NCBI GenBank assembly: GCA_030706605.1
Contig: JAUZOE010000004.1
Span: 1 to 64,000 of the forward strand
Direction: 5' to 3'
Source: Bacteroidota bacterium
GTDB lineage: Bacteria; Bacteroidota; Bacteroidia; Chitinophagales; Chitinophagaceae
Length of the DNA stretch: 64,000 nt
Position numbers and translations under genes: made by a program. The notes under the pieces are model-generated. The model worked only from the letters and a program-made list of their open reading frames with translations. It was not told where the DNA came from and did not search any database. Of the stretch, positions 1 through 9,567 are shown one piece after another (the first letter of the stretch is position 1; every line of letters starts with the position of its first letter).

Positions 1-329
1 AGAAAAATTATTATGAACAGGATGCCAGGAAAATAATTACCGTTTGGGGGGAGCCAGAAAGCTATCTGTCTGATTATGCTAATCGAAGTTGGGCTGGACT
101 TATCAAAACCTATTACCGTGGAAGATGGAAAATGTTTATAGATGAAATAGAATTATCTCTAAAAAATAAAACAGTCTTTAACGATACCTCTTTTTCAAAA
201 AAATTGGCAATATTTGAAGATCAGTGGACAAAAGGGCGGGAAAAATATAGCCCAAAGCCAATCGGAGATTGTATGGCAATAAGTCGAAAGTTGATAGAGA
301 AATATAAAAAATTTATAGAAGTGAATTAA
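1..329 (+). CDS. Alpha-N-acetylglucosaminidase (GH89/NAGLU), C-terminal fragment
   Basis: Only the 3' end of this gene is in the window; the reading frame is open from base 3 to the TAA at 327-329, giving about 108 residues. The visible part resembles the C-terminal helical domain of NAGLU-type glycosidases: a YEQDARKIITVWG segment, then DYANRSWAGLIKTYYRGRW, then PIGDCMAISRKLIEKY near the end. This family removes terminal alpha-linked GlcNAc from glycans such as heparan sulfate, usually after export to the periplasm or cell surface. The catalytic domain and any signal peptide lie upstream of base 1, so completeness cannot be judged. The first ATG in frame (132) is internal and not a real start. 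The assignment rests on recognition of the domain's conserved spacing. Confidence 0.8.
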   Translation, partial: KNYYEQDARKIITVWGEPESYLSDYANRSWAGLIKTYYRGRWKMFIDEIELSLKNKTVFNDTSFSKKLAIFEDQWTKGREKYSPKPIGDCMAISRKLIEKYKKFIEVN

Positions 330-465
330 CTTATCAGTCTGCTACTCAACCTGATTTAATATTTGAGTGCATAACTTTTTAGCTATTATTTTACATATTG
401 GAATAAAGATTGATGGAAAAAAGTTATTATTGCATTATGAAAAAATAACAATCAAATTTGAAATC

Positions 466-1914
466 ATGAAAAAAATTTTACCTTTTTTCCTTTTAATGTG
501 CCTAATATTGGGGAAAGCAAATGCCCAGACTTACTCCCCTATTGCACTTTCCGGATTTAACTATGACGGTATTGCTGAAGATACACTTGCAGTAAATACT
601 ACTACCGGAAGTATTGACCTCGCGGGAGATGTTTTATATACTGCAAATTACGCTACTAAAGTTGTTACACCATATGGGTTACCTAACTCCGGTACATTTT
701 CAAGTGGTACCAAATCATATCAACTTCAGCCCTATAACATAAACAATATTTTGCGGATCAATGCAGGATTAACCGATTCATTAATGTTAACAACTCCTGC
801 CTCTTATGCATCATTGAGCCTCTTAGGATTTGCCACGGAAGGAACCGATCAATTAGATGTTAAGTTACGATTTACAAATGGAGACTCCACTACTTATTAT
901 ACTTTAGTATTACCCGATTGGTATTTTAATCCTGGTCCTGATGTAGTGCTCAACAATTTTGACAGAACTGTCAGAGCTACGGATGTCCCAGATAATTTGG
1001 CAGGGGATCCAAGTTTATATTCTGTTATATTAGATTTAAGTTGTGCGGATCAAAAAAAGCAGATACAGAGTATAATAATTCATAATGTTGGTGGAGCCAG
1101 TCAGTTTGCAAATATTTTTGGTTTTTCAGGAAGTGACACTACTGTTTCAATTGATTATCCTGCCAGTCCTTATTCACCTCCGGGAACAGCAACTCCTACA
1201 ATTACAGGAATTACTAATGGAACATTTTCATCTACAGCGGGATTAACTATAGATGGTCCAACAGGTGTAGTCGATTTAGCTACTAGTTATAATGGAAATT
1301 ACACAGTAAAATATAATTATACAAATGGAGCCTGTACTGATTCTACAACTGCTCCAATTCAAATTGCAGGTGCTTTGCCTGTCAAATTAGTTTATTTCAA
1401 TGCGGTACAACAAGGTTCTTCTGCATTGCTACAATGGGCTACTTCCGAAGAAATTAATAATAGTTATTTTGAAGTTGAGCGTAGTAATGATGGAATTACC
1501 TTCAGTCCAATACAAAAAATTGATGCCACTAATAGTAATTCAAACCAATTGACAAAATATTCAGCAATCGATTATACTCCTCTACCTGGCAACAATTTTT
1601 ACAGGTTGGAACAGGTAGATATTGATGGCAAAGTTTCTTATTCATCAATTGTGGAACTTTCTTTTAGCGAATCTACCACTCTTAAAGTATATCCTAATCC
1701 AGCAACTCAAAATAAAATTACAGTTCATTATAGCCTGGGATCACTTAAGACTATTGCTGTGTATAGTTTAGAAAATAAATTGATGCTGATGCATAATTTG
1801 AATAATGTTTCCGGTTATCAGCAATTAGATATTTCTACCTTAGCTAAGGGTGTTTATATCATCAAATTAGCTGGAGATAAGGGTAATCAGTCTGTAATGT
1901 TTACGAAACAGTAA
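466..1914 (+). CDS. Secreted protein with T9SS type A sorting domain
   Basis: A 482-residue exported protein of unknown function. I chose the ATG at 466 because it opens a classic signal peptide (MKKILPFFLLMCLILGKANA, cleaved before QTYSP); an upstream GTG at 367 would put a 33-residue charged leader before it. The middle is a beta-rich Thr/Ser/Gly region without a recognised catalytic domain. From about residue 305 comes the Bacteroidota module that begins LPVKLVYFNAV and contains LQWATSEEINNSYFEVERS, followed by a C-terminal type A sorting domain that begins KVYPNPA and ends in a hydrophobic, lysine-rich strand. Such domains direct passage through the type IX secretion system and surface attachment or release. 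Low-complexity sequence prevents a more precise call. Confidence 0.85.
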   Translation: MKKILPFFLLMCLILGKANAQTYSPIALSGFNYDGIAEDTLAVNTTTGSIDLAGDVLYTANYATKVVTPYGLPNSGTFSSGTKSYQLQPYNINNILRINAGLTDSLMLTTPASYASLSLLGFATEGTDQLDVKLRFTNGDSTTYYTLVLPDWYFNPGPDVVLNNFDRTVRATDVPDNLAGDPSLYSVILDLSCADQKKQIQSIIIHNVGGASQFANIFGFSGSDTTVSIDYPASPYSPPGTATPTITGITNGTFSSTAGLTIDGPTGVVDLATSYNGNYTVKYNYTNGACTDSTTAPIQIAGALPVKLVYFNAVQQGSSALLQWATSEEINNSYFEVERSNDGITFSPIQKIDATNSNSNQLTKYSAIDYTPLPGNNFYRLEQVDIDGKVSYSSIVELSFSESTTLKVYPNPATQNKITVHYSLGSLKTIAVYSLENKLMLMHNLNNVSGYQQLDISTLAKGVYIIKLAGDKGNQSVMFTKQ

Positions 1915-1939
1915 ACCCCGGGAAAAACTGATTATATAA

Positions 1940-1995
1940 TAATTATGCCCACTGTGGATTTTCATATAAATGAGTATCCACAGTGGGCATAATTA
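1940..1995 (+). terminator. Long perfect hairpin downstream of the T9SS cargo gene
   Basis: A 19-bp perfect inverted repeat (1940-1958 and 1977-1995, core ATGCCCACTGTGGA) surrounds an 18-base AT-rich loop. It lies 25 bases after the stop of the plus-strand gene and about 300 bases before the end of the convergent minus-strand gene. A strong terminator is the likeliest role, but there is no proper T-run after either arm, so an mRNA-stabilising 3' structure is also possible. The remaining stretch, 1996-2299, holds nothing I can assign. Confidence 0.45.
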
Positions 1996-2299
1996 CATGG
2001 ATAGAATACTGAAACAAACATCCTGCAATGGCTTAAAATGCTTGAGGAAAAACGAAGTTTTATTCTTTAAAAACTGACTTCCTTTATTAAAATGTGTTAT
2101 GAAACTGCATTGGATATTGGTATTGCAATACCTCTATTACCCGCAAGCAAAGTGTAAGATTGCTTACTGAAAATGGGAATAAAATATTAGACTGAAGTAA
2201 AATGAGATTGATTCAAACGCCAGAGCATTTAATTATTGCTGAGTCTATTCTGAATTCAAATTAATCGGCAGATAAAAGCAGTATGGTTAAAAAGATGTA

Positions 2300-3247
2300 T
2301 TATCTACCCGACTCCTTATATCCAGGTTTCAAATAATCATATATGCTTTTAATCCATTTTATACCAAAAGGGAGTTTATTGATTTTTACAAAAGGATAAG
2401 GCTGTTCAATTGCACCAAATTTTTTGTAAAAGGATTGAATAGATGGAATTTCGGATCCTTCAAAATCAAGAATTAAATGATGCTCTGAAAATTCTTTTAT
2501 TAATTGATATAATAAAAAATGATTAGCCTCCCGGTTGCGTCCTTCAGGGAAGGTCGTTGACATGATATTGTAAATTCTTTTTCTATCTTTTAAAAATATG
2601 GCTATAGCGAGTAACTGCTTATTTTTTGAGGTGACTTTTCTAACAAAAATTTGTCCTTTTGACTTTAGTAGAAAACAAAGTTGCAGGAAATCTGGATAAT
2701 CTTTTTCTGAAGTATGAAACCTTGCAGAATATGCCCTTATGTATGATTCTATTGCTGTTTCAATTTCCTCTGTTGCTTCATAAATAAGATGGCTTCTTTT
2801 TGCTTTCTTTATATTTTTGATCAGATCTTTTTTGAATGATTTTTCAATTTCTATAAAAGGATTATTTAAATCAAGAACCAGGTTACATTTTTTATTTCCA
2901 GTATCTATGTTTTCGTTAGCATAGTTTAAATTTATTTCTGCAAAAGGAAATAATTCGGATGCTTTATTTGTAAATTCATTTACAATTTTCTCCGTAATTA
3001 AAAGGTTGCCAAAAATTCCTAATTGTTGAGTAAATGCAGGTTGGCGCAAATAAGAAATTCCTAACTTCCTGTTCCAAGTTAATGGCATCACCGCTTCATA
3101 ATCATTCATCACCAGAGCATCCCAGTTTTTACTCATGGCATCCAGGTAATATGAATAAGCATAAATTAATCCATTTGCTGCACTTTCTATACAGTAATCC
3201 CATTTTTCTATGTCAATATTTGCATGTTGCACATATGTGATTTTCAA
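2300..3247 (-). CDS. FemAB/GNAT-like acyltransferase
   Basis: A 315-residue protein resembling the FemAB-like branch of the GNAT fold (two tandem acyltransferase-like halves). The second half carries the recognisable pattern: RAYSARFHTSEKDYPDF, then QLLAIAIFLKDRKRIYNIMSTTFPEGR, then HFLLYQLIKEF and LDFEGSEIPSIQSFYKKFGA, where the last block resembles the substrate end of BioF2/FemAB-like proteins. Relatives join amino acids or acyl groups to peptidoglycan precursors or envelope glycans, but the substrate here is unknown. The start is TTG at 3247; no ATG precedes residue 38. It lies 35 bases downstream of the M1 peptidase gene on the same strand, so co-transcription is likely. Confidence 0.65.
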   Translation of the reverse strand: MKITYVQHANIDIEKWDYCIESAANGLIYAYSYYLDAMSKNWDALVMNDYEAVMPLTWNRKLGISYLRQPAFTQQLGIFGNLLITEKIVNEFTNKASELFPFAEINLNYANENIDTGNKKCNLVLDLNNPFIEIEKSFKKDLIKNIKKAKRSHLIYEATEEIETAIESYIRAYSARFHTSEKDYPDFLQLCFLLKSKGQIFVRKVTSKNKQLLAIAIFLKDRKRIYNIMSTTFPEGRNREANHFLLYQLIKEFSEHHLILDFEGSEIPSIQSFYKKFGAIEQPYPFVKINKLPFGIKWIKSIYDYLKPGYKESGR

Positions 3248-3282
3248 TGCGGAATCTTTTTAAAATTTGCAAAAAGCCAAGG

Positions 3283-6117
3283 TTACAGACCTTGTAAATT
3301 AGTTATTTTATTAAACCGGAAATTTTGAATATCAAAGCTGAAAGAAATTTTTTCCAGGAATATTTTATTTTTTGCAATAGTTTGTTTAAAATAATCGCTG
3401 TAAACTTTGCTATAAAGTATGGGGATGTATATGTTTACCATATTTTTTAAAAGGGATAATTGGAAACCTGCATCATAAATAAATTTACCTGTGGATGGAT
3501 TTTTTTTCCATGCTTCGGCATAGGTGCCAATATCTAAAAACACTTTTAAAGGGAGTTTCACAGGTAAAACCTGGAGAGGATTCAGTGCTTTTGGGAAATC
3601 AGTTTTTAAATTTATGGCAGTCAGCCAGTCATCTGTTTTTCCAATTTTATTTGACAATAAATCTGTGCGTACTTTAAAGCCTCCATCCCTTATCATTATT
3701 TGTTGCGAAGATGCTCTCTGAAATTCATTGCGGCCAACAAAATAATTACTGTATGTATAATCTTCATATCCATTTGCCCCTGTCATATTCAGTAAATAGC
3801 GATCTGCATAAATGGTTTTATTACCCGTATAAAAGAATTTGCCACCAAAAATGCGTAAATCCATTCCGCCGCCTTTTTGGTAATTAAAAAAATATTTTCC
3901 TTCAAAACCTATCCGTGCAAATCCTTTCCCTTGTTCTGCAACAAGGTTTGCTGAATAAGGATAGAGCGCACGGTTGTTTTCAATTGCTAAAGTTAATTGA
4001 TTGAGATATCTGCTGACTTTAGGATAACTAATCACATATTCCTGGCGAATGGTGTCCCTGTTAAAAGATAATGTAGCTTCCTTGATAAAATAGGTTTTCC
4101 ATTGTACCCATTTTTTCATTTGACTGAAGGGGTATTTATTTTTAAATACGAGTTTTACAGAAGGTACAATTTTGGAAAATCCCATATAATTTTTTCCCCC
4201 GGTGGAATCAGTAAATTCATCCATAGTAAACTTTTCTCCGCTTAGGGAAATTTCAATTTTCCTTATTGATCCATAGTTCATCAAATTATAGCCGGCTTTT
4301 GCAATACCAGTAAATGTTTTACTTCCTGTAGCATACATGGGCGCAGCAAAAAAATGAAACGCGGGCTCTGGTAAAGTGTAATTATGAACCAACCCTCCAA
4401 TCATTATTTTATCATAATCATTATACCCAAATGCAGGTGAAAGAAACAAGTAATTGTATTTGTCTGTGGTTTTAAAATTAAAGAAAGAAGCAACTTTTAA
4501 TTCTTTCTTCTTGGGCGGATACAGACTACCTCTTTTTGATAATAAAGAGAAAATGGTATCGGCATTTTTTCCGCTTACATTCTCTACTACTTTTTTAAAA
4601 TCTTCCGGATAAGGATGTTTAAATTTCCAACGACTATAATATTCATGCAGGCAACTATCAAACAAGGGGTGCCCAATAAAATCTTCCAACTTCTCCATCC
4701 ACAAACCTGTTTTGTAATAAGCGATGGCTCCATAATTAGTAGAAGAAAAATTCTGGGAAACAGTTTCAATTGGCTGATCCATTTTAGAGGCTATTTGTGT
4801 TCGGTAAACCAAATCCTCATCATCATCCGGAATCCTTTTTTTTAGAAAGTCCTTGCTTTCATCCTGTCTATAGTTTGGATATTTTATTTTTTCATAACGG
4901 TTATCAAAATACGTATTCATGCCTTCATCCATCCATGGGTGTTCTCTTTCATTACTCGCTAATATTCCATAAACCCAGTTGTGGCCTACTTCGTGTTCAA
5001 TAGTCATATCCAGCGATTTCTCATCAGGCATGGGAGAAATGCTGGTAATAGTCGGGTATTCCATTCCTCCACTGAAACCCATTTTAGCTTCTATCGCTGT
5101 CACAATATGATAGGGGTATTCTCCCAACCATTTGCTTCTTGTTTTTATAGCATCTTTTAAAAAACTGATACTATTTTTCCAAACGGGTAAACCCGCGGGC
5201 GTAAAAAATGCATACACATCAATAATTTTCCCTGATGATAATTGCATCGTATCATAGCGAACTAAAAAATTTTTATCCGCAAACCATGCGAAGTCATGAA
5301 CATCATTTTGAATGTAAGTAAGGGTTTTGAGTCTATTGCCTCCGGGAGATGGAATGATAGCAGCACTTTTAGTGCTTAAGGCTGTTTGTTTTTCCCCGGC
5401 GCCAGTTTCCAGCCTCATGTTACTTTTTTTTGCTTTTTCTTTCAGCCATTTTACTTCTTCTTTATTTTGCAGTTCTCCGGTAGCGGCTACAACATAATTC
5501 GCAGGAACAGTTATCTGTACATGAAAATCGCCAAACTCGCTGTAAAATTCTCCCTGGTCAAGGTAGGGTATCGGATGCCAGCCTTTATCATCATAAACTG
5601 CCGGTTTTGGATACCACTGTGTTATTTGATAAGTCTGCCCCACATGGCCGCCACGTGAAAAATTGAATGGAATCTTTTCGTGAAAAGGGGTAGTTATTTT
5701 AATCGTTTGGCCAGGTGCTAAGGGAGAAGGTAAAATTAATTTTACAATATCAATATAAAGAGGATGATCTTCAAGATTGGCAGTAATACCATTGACTTTG
5801 AAATCCAGCCGGTTGATATAGCCCCGGCTACTTTCATTGCTAAAATAAAAATCGGTTCTTCCTAATTGCAATAATTGCTCACTAAAAGCAGTACGATCAT
5901 TTTTATAAGCATTGGGCCAGAGATGAAACCACAGATATTGAAGCGTGTCAGGAGAATTATTGGTATAATTCATTATTTCAAAACCATCCAAAGTGTTATT
6001 CACATCATTGAGTGTGACATCAATCTTATAATTTACCTGTTGCTGAAAATATTTCATTTGAGACTTCGCAGCAGGTATCTGGCAATAAAGCAGGCAGATT
6101 AAAAACAGTTTTTTCAA
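3283..6117 (-). CDS. M1-family metallopeptidase with barrel-like C-terminal region
   Basis: A 944-residue exported zinc peptidase. It starts with TTG at 6117 and a signal peptide ending near AAKSQ. The M1 catalytic domain is clear: GGMEY at 350-354 (the substrate-binding GxMEN-type motif), zinc motif HEVGH at 375-379, and the third zinc ligand Glu398 in WMDEGMNTYF, giving the expected HExxH-18-E spacing. Beyond about residue 545 the usual M1 C-terminal helices are replaced by alternating aromatic/polar strands (for example KISFSFDIQNFRF near the end), suggesting an outer-membrane barrel or beta-sheet domain. Predicted role: aminopeptidase working on peptides in the periplasm or at the outer membrane. 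The barrel interpretation is inference from strand pattern only. Confidence 0.8.
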   Translation of the reverse strand: MKKLFLICLLYCQIPAAKSQMKYFQQQVNYKIDVTLNDVNNTLDGFEIMNYTNNSPDTLQYLWFHLWPNAYKNDRTAFSEQLLQLGRTDFYFSNESSRGYINRLDFKVNGITANLEDHPLYIDIVKLILPSPLAPGQTIKITTPFHEKIPFNFSRGGHVGQTYQITQWYPKPAVYDDKGWHPIPYLDQGEFYSEFGDFHVQITVPANYVVAATGELQNKEEVKWLKEKAKKSNMRLETGAGEKQTALSTKSAAIIPSPGGNRLKTLTYIQNDVHDFAWFADKNFLVRYDTMQLSSGKIIDVYAFFTPAGLPVWKNSISFLKDAIKTRSKWLGEYPYHIVTAIEAKMGFSGGMEYPTITSISPMPDEKSLDMTIEHEVGHNWVYGILASNEREHPWMDEGMNTYFDNRYEKIKYPNYRQDESKDFLKKRIPDDDEDLVYRTQIASKMDQPIETVSQNFSSTNYGAIAYYKTGLWMEKLEDFIGHPLFDSCLHEYYSRWKFKHPYPEDFKKVVENVSGKNADTIFSLLSKRGSLYPPKKKELKVASFFNFKTTDKYNYLFLSPAFGYNDYDKIMIGGLVHNYTLPEPAFHFFAAPMYATGSKTFTGIAKAGYNLMNYGSIRKIEISLSGEKFTMDEFTDSTGGKNYMGFSKIVPSVKLVFKNKYPFSQMKKWVQWKTYFIKEATLSFNRDTIRQEYVISYPKVSRYLNQLTLAIENNRALYPYSANLVAEQGKGFARIGFEGKYFFNYQKGGGMDLRIFGGKFFYTGNKTIYADRYLLNMTGANGYEDYTYSNYFVGRNEFQRASSQQIMIRDGGFKVRTDLLSNKIGKTDDWLTAINLKTDFPKALNPLQVLPVKLPLKVFLDIGTYAEAWKKNPSTGKFIYDAGFQLSLLKNMVNIYIPILYSKVYSDYFKQTIAKNKIFLEKISFSFDIQNFRFNKITNLQGL

Positions 6118-6270
6118 AAGAATTATTTCATCAAATATAAAAAATAAATGTAACAGGCTGCTGCCTGTTTATTGTCAAAAAGCAATGTAGATTAAAATAA
6201 AAGCTAAGATATTTTAAATAGATTTTTGAGGAGCAGAAAAAGCCGGTGCAGGCCGGTAATAAAGGAAAAC

Positions 6271-7665
6271 CTATTTTCCCTTCCCCGAAAAAATAATCAT
6301 GATTGTGTGAATCATTATTTTAAAATCAAGTGCCAGGGAGATATTTTCAATGTAAATAATATCATACTTCATGCGTTCTCCCATTTCTTCTATATTTTGA
6401 GCATAACCAAATTTTACCATTCCCCAGCTTGTTAAGCCCGGTTTTACTTTTAAAAGTAATTTATATTCAGGATGATTTTTGGCAACCTGCGCAATGTAAA
6501 ATTCTCTTTCAGGACGGGGACCTACAAGACTCATTTCTCCTTTAGCGATATTCCATAATTGCGGTAGTTCATCGAGCCGCCATCTGCGCATTGTTTTTCC
6601 CCACTTGGTAATTCTTTCATCATGGTCGCTACTCAGCATTGGACCGTTTTTTTCAGCATCAGTTATCATTGATCTGAATTTGTGAATAAAAAACAACTTG
6701 CCTTTATATCCTACTCGTTCCTGCGAAAAAAAGATATTCCCTTTTGAAGATAATTTGGTTCTGATAGCAGTGTAAATTATTAATGGTGATAGTAAAATCA
6801 ATCCGGAAAGTGATAATATCACATCTACAAGGCGTTTGATATTTTGCTGCCATGGATTCATCAACCCGGTATGTATTTCAATAAGTGGCGTACCCATTAT
6901 ATTGGTAGTATGAAGAGAGCCACTTAGCAGATCTACTTTGTCCGGCATCATTTTTACATTAACTTCCTTCTCTGCAAGATGTTGCAAAATCATTTCAAGA
7001 TTTTCCCTTTCGGTGTAATGCAGGGCAATAATTACTTCCTTTATCTGATGCTGATCTATAATTGTTTTAATATCAGTAAAGTCACCAAGGCTGGTAACAG
7101 GCAGTGCTAAAGTATCTGCGTTATTTTTTTCAATAGGTATAAAGCCAAAAATCCGGTAGCCTGTTTTTTCATTATTGTTATTGATGATCTGGTGCATTTC
7201 TGCAGCTTTTTGATGACTGCCAACAATGATTGTATTGAACCAAACTTCTCCACGCTGGAGCTGATTGTGAGCTTTAGTTAAAAATATAAATCTGCAGAAA
7301 TAAGTTAAAATAAACTGTAATCCGAAAAGGATAAAAAATTCTCCATAAAATGAAGAAAGATACTCATGTTTTTTATATAGAATAAAAATAGAAAATACGA
7401 TGATGCACCCAATAAGAGTACTGAAAAAGGTAGACAAAAATTCAATAAGCCTCGACTTGTAATAAATATCTTTATAAGTGCCTGATAAATGATATAAAAT
7501 AAGCCATCCGAGAGGGTATAAAATTAGTCCATAAAGAAACCTGTTGGTGAATTCAAAGTTTTCAAATCCCAAATACCTGTGAACTGAAAAGAAAATGACC
7601 CATGTAATAATGGCTGCCATGAAATCGTTCAATGCATAAACACCTATGTGTAATCGCTTTTTCAA
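6271..7665 (-). CDS. Undecaprenyl-phosphate sugar phosphotransferase (WcaJ/WbaP-like)
   Basis: A 464-residue integral membrane enzyme that starts exopolysaccharide or O-antigen synthesis by moving a sugar-1-phosphate from a nucleotide sugar to undecaprenyl phosphate. The N-terminal third has several hydrophobic helices (four to five), a central CoA-binding-like Rossmann region starts near TIIVGSHQKAAEM, and the C-terminal catalytic domain has KRLVDVILSLSGLI (membrane re-entrant helix), FIHKFRSM, DELPQLWNIAKGEMSLVGPRPE and KPGLTSWGMVKFGYA. This is the full length for polyisoprenyl-phosphate glycosylphosphotransferases. The start is TTG at 7665. It follows the Gfo/Idh gene by 18 bases on the same strand, so the pair probably forms a small glycan operon. 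The sugar specificity cannot be read from the sequence. Confidence 0.88.
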   Translation of the reverse strand: MKKRLHIGVYALNDFMAAIITWVIFFSVHRYLGFENFEFTNRFLYGLILYPLGWLILYHLSGTYKDIYYKSRLIEFLSTFFSTLIGCIIVFSIFILYKKHEYLSSFYGEFFILFGLQFILTYFCRFIFLTKAHNQLQRGEVWFNTIIVGSHQKAAEMHQIINNNNEKTGYRIFGFIPIEKNNADTLALPVTSLGDFTDIKTIIDQHQIKEVIIALHYTERENLEMILQHLAEKEVNVKMMPDKVDLLSGSLHTTNIMGTPLIEIHTGLMNPWQQNIKRLVDVILSLSGLILLSPLIIYTAIRTKLSSKGNIFFSQERVGYKGKLFFIHKFRSMITDAEKNGPMLSSDHDERITKWGKTMRRWRLDELPQLWNIAKGEMSLVGPRPEREFYIAQVAKNHPEYKLLLKVKPGLTSWGMVKFGYAQNIEEMGERMKYDIIYIENISLALDFKIMIHTIMIIFSGKGK

Positions 7666-7683
7666 TTTGCTGAAAAAATTTAA

Positions 7684-8655
7684 TTAAAGAATCCGGTTAC
7701 GGTTTATTTTATCAAGAATCTGATGAGCTACCTCCATAGCACGATACCCGTCAATTTCTGTAACGGGAGTTGCTTTATTATTAATGATAGCATCCGTAAA
7801 ACTTTGTAATTCCATTTTTATCGCATTATTTTCTTTAATAACAGGTGCAGAAATAGCGATTGTTTTCTTACCAAAGTTAGTATCAATGTCAAATTCAAAA
7901 ACATCTTTATCACCTGGCGATTTGTACTTGATAATTTCAGTTTTTTTATCTAAAAAATCAATACTAACATAGGCGTCTTTTTGAAACAATCGCATTTTTC
8001 GCATCTTCTTCATGCTTATTCTTGATGAAGTAAGATTGGCCACACAACCATTATCGAATTCGATTCGAACATTGGCAATGTCCGGTGTATCGCTCAGTAC
8101 ATTTACTCCATTGGCAAATACATTTTTGACGTTACTTTTTACCAATGAAAGTATGATGTCAATATCATGAATCATTAAATCTAAAATTACACTAACATCG
8201 GTGCCGCGGGGATTAAACTGGGCTAACCGGTGAACTTCGATGAACATTGGTCGCAGGTCATAATCTTTAACAGCAAGCAAAGCGGGATTAAACCTTTCCA
8301 CATGGCCTACCTGAAATTTTACATTCGCTTCTTTGGCAAGTTTTACTATCTCTTTAGCTTCGCTCATGGTATTGGCAAGTGGTTTTTCAACGAATACATG
8401 TCTACTTTTTAAAATGGCCATTTTACACAATTCATGATGAACGGTTGTCGGCGCTACAATATCAACTATATCGCAGTCATCCATTAACAATGAAGCATCT
8501 TTATATCTTTTTAGTCCATATTTTTCATTTGCTTCGAAAGCATTATTATCGTCCGGATCATAAAATCCTATCAATTTTACATCTTCAATTTCCATCCAGT
8601 TATTAATATGAAACTTTCCTAAATGGCCTACGCCAAATACACCTGCTTTTAACAT
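7684..8655 (-). CDS. Gfo/Idh/MocA-family oxidoreductase
   Basis: A 323-residue NAD(P)-dependent oxidoreductase. The ATG at 8655 is preferred over an upstream alternative start because it places the dinucleotide-binding loop GVFGVGHLGKFH at the N-terminus as usual. The family motif EKPLANTMSEAKE (with the conserved Lys of EKP) and the GHVERFNPALLA segment are present; the latter is typical of the WlbA-like group that oxidises the C3 position of UDP-linked amino sugars. Together with the adjacent polyprenyl sugar transferase this suggests a role in making a modified sugar for a surface polysaccharide. The precise substrate is inference. It ends with RNRIL and appears intact. Confidence 0.82.
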   Translation of the reverse strand: MLKAGVFGVGHLGKFHINNWMEIEDVKLIGFYDPDDNNAFEANEKYGLKRYKDASLLMDDCDIVDIVAPTTVHHELCKMAILKSRHVFVEKPLANTMSEAKEIVKLAKEANVKFQVGHVERFNPALLAVKDYDLRPMFIEVHRLAQFNPRGTDVSVILDLMIHDIDIILSLVKSNVKNVFANGVNVLSDTPDIANVRIEFDNGCVANLTSSRISMKKMRKMRLFQKDAYVSIDFLDKKTEIIKYKSPGDKDVFEFDIDTNFGKKTIAISAPVIKENNAIKMELQSFTDAIINNKATPVTEIDGYRAMEVAHQILDKINRNRIL

Positions 8656-8734
8656 AATTTGGTATTTAAATGAGATAAAGATAATCACAGATAAATAACC
8701 ATGACAAAACAAAATAATTAAGAAAGTATTGGAC

Positions 8735-8760
8735 AAAAAAAAGCCTCACAAAAATGAGGC
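8735..8760 (-). terminator. Rho-independent terminator of the L,D-transpeptidase gene
   Basis: Read on the minus strand, a 6-bp stem (GCCTCA/TGAGGC at 8743-8748 and 8755-8760) with a 6-base loop is followed by eight T residues (8735-8742). It begins 6 bases after the stop codon of the L,D-transpeptidase gene. Confidence 0.8.
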
Positions 8761-8766
8761 AATTAT

Positions 8767-9567
8767 TTACGAAGCGGAATGCAATAATTTCGAATGAGAG
8801 AGATAATTGGAATTAGGACTAAACATAAAAAAACAAGATCCGTTTTTAATTGTTTCTATTATCGGTTTTGAATATTTATCAGGCAAAGCGGGACACCCCA
8901 AACTTCTGCCGATATAACCCTGGCTTTCAATTAAGCTCTCGCTCACATAATCGGCTTTGTGAATTACGATTGCTCTTTTGGAAGCATTATCATTGATACC
9001 CTTTTCTTCTCCTTCTAATTGAAGAGAAATCCCATGATCCCCGATGTATGTTTCTTTTGTAATGTAAAATCCAAGGCTACTCTTATTGCTTTCAGGCTTA
9101 TTAGAAAATTTATTAGCAAATATTTTGCCGGAATTACGGCCATGTGCTACATAAGTATTAAATAAAACTTTCACATTTTCCATATCAATTACAAATAAAC
9201 GTTTCCTGCTTGAAGGCAAACTAAAATCTACTATTGATAAAATATTATCATTATTGAGTTTCCCCAATGATTTTAAATAGCGAAATCCTTTTACACCACA
9301 ATCAAAAGCTTCTTTAGAGAGTCCCATCATATTTAATTTCAGACTATCATACAGGACTGTTTTTGAAATCGCTTTATTATATAAGGGCTCTATATATTTT
9401 ATTGGAATTGCTGATACAATTTTAGTAGCATGGGCTTCCATTTTGGATTCAGACTCTATTTTTTTTGATACAGGTATTACTTTGGCAAAAACAAAAGGAA
9501 TATGCAGTATAAAAATAAATATGGGTAGGAAAAAAATATAAAATTTTTTAAGCGAGTTGTGTTTCAT
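8767..9567 (-). CDS. Murein L,D-transpeptidase catalytic-domain protein (YkuD_2-type)
   Basis: A 266-residue exported protein. The ATG at 9567 gives a signal peptide or anchor (KKFYIFFLPIFIFILHIPFVFA). The catalytic domain carries FVIDMENVKVLFNTYVAHGR, a GDHGISLQLEG segment, an AIVIHKADYVSE histidine block and the active-site motif RSLGCPALP with nucleophile Cys225. This family (PF13645 type) makes 3-3 cross-links or attaches molecules to peptidoglycan, or is a catalytic variant whose exact reaction is not established. It has its own terminator and a long upstream region, so it is probably a single-gene transcription unit. Confidence 0.82.
   Translation of the reverse strand: MKHNSLKKFYIFFLPIFIFILHIPFVFAKVIPVSKKIESESKMEAHATKIVSAIPIKYIEPLYNKAISKTVLYDSLKLNMMGLSKEAFDCGVKGFRYLKSLGKLNNDNILSIVDFSLPSSRKRLFVIDMENVKVLFNTYVAHGRNSGKIFANKFSNKPESNKSSLGFYITKETYIGDHGISLQLEGEEKGINDNASKRAIVIHKADYVSESLIESQGYIGRSLGCPALPDKYSKPIIETIKNGSCFFMFSPNSNYLSHSKLLHSAS

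Noticed and set aside
367-465. GTG start 33 codons upstream of the first T9SS cargo gene
   Set aside because: It would put a charged leader before a perfect signal peptide that begins at the ATG at 466.
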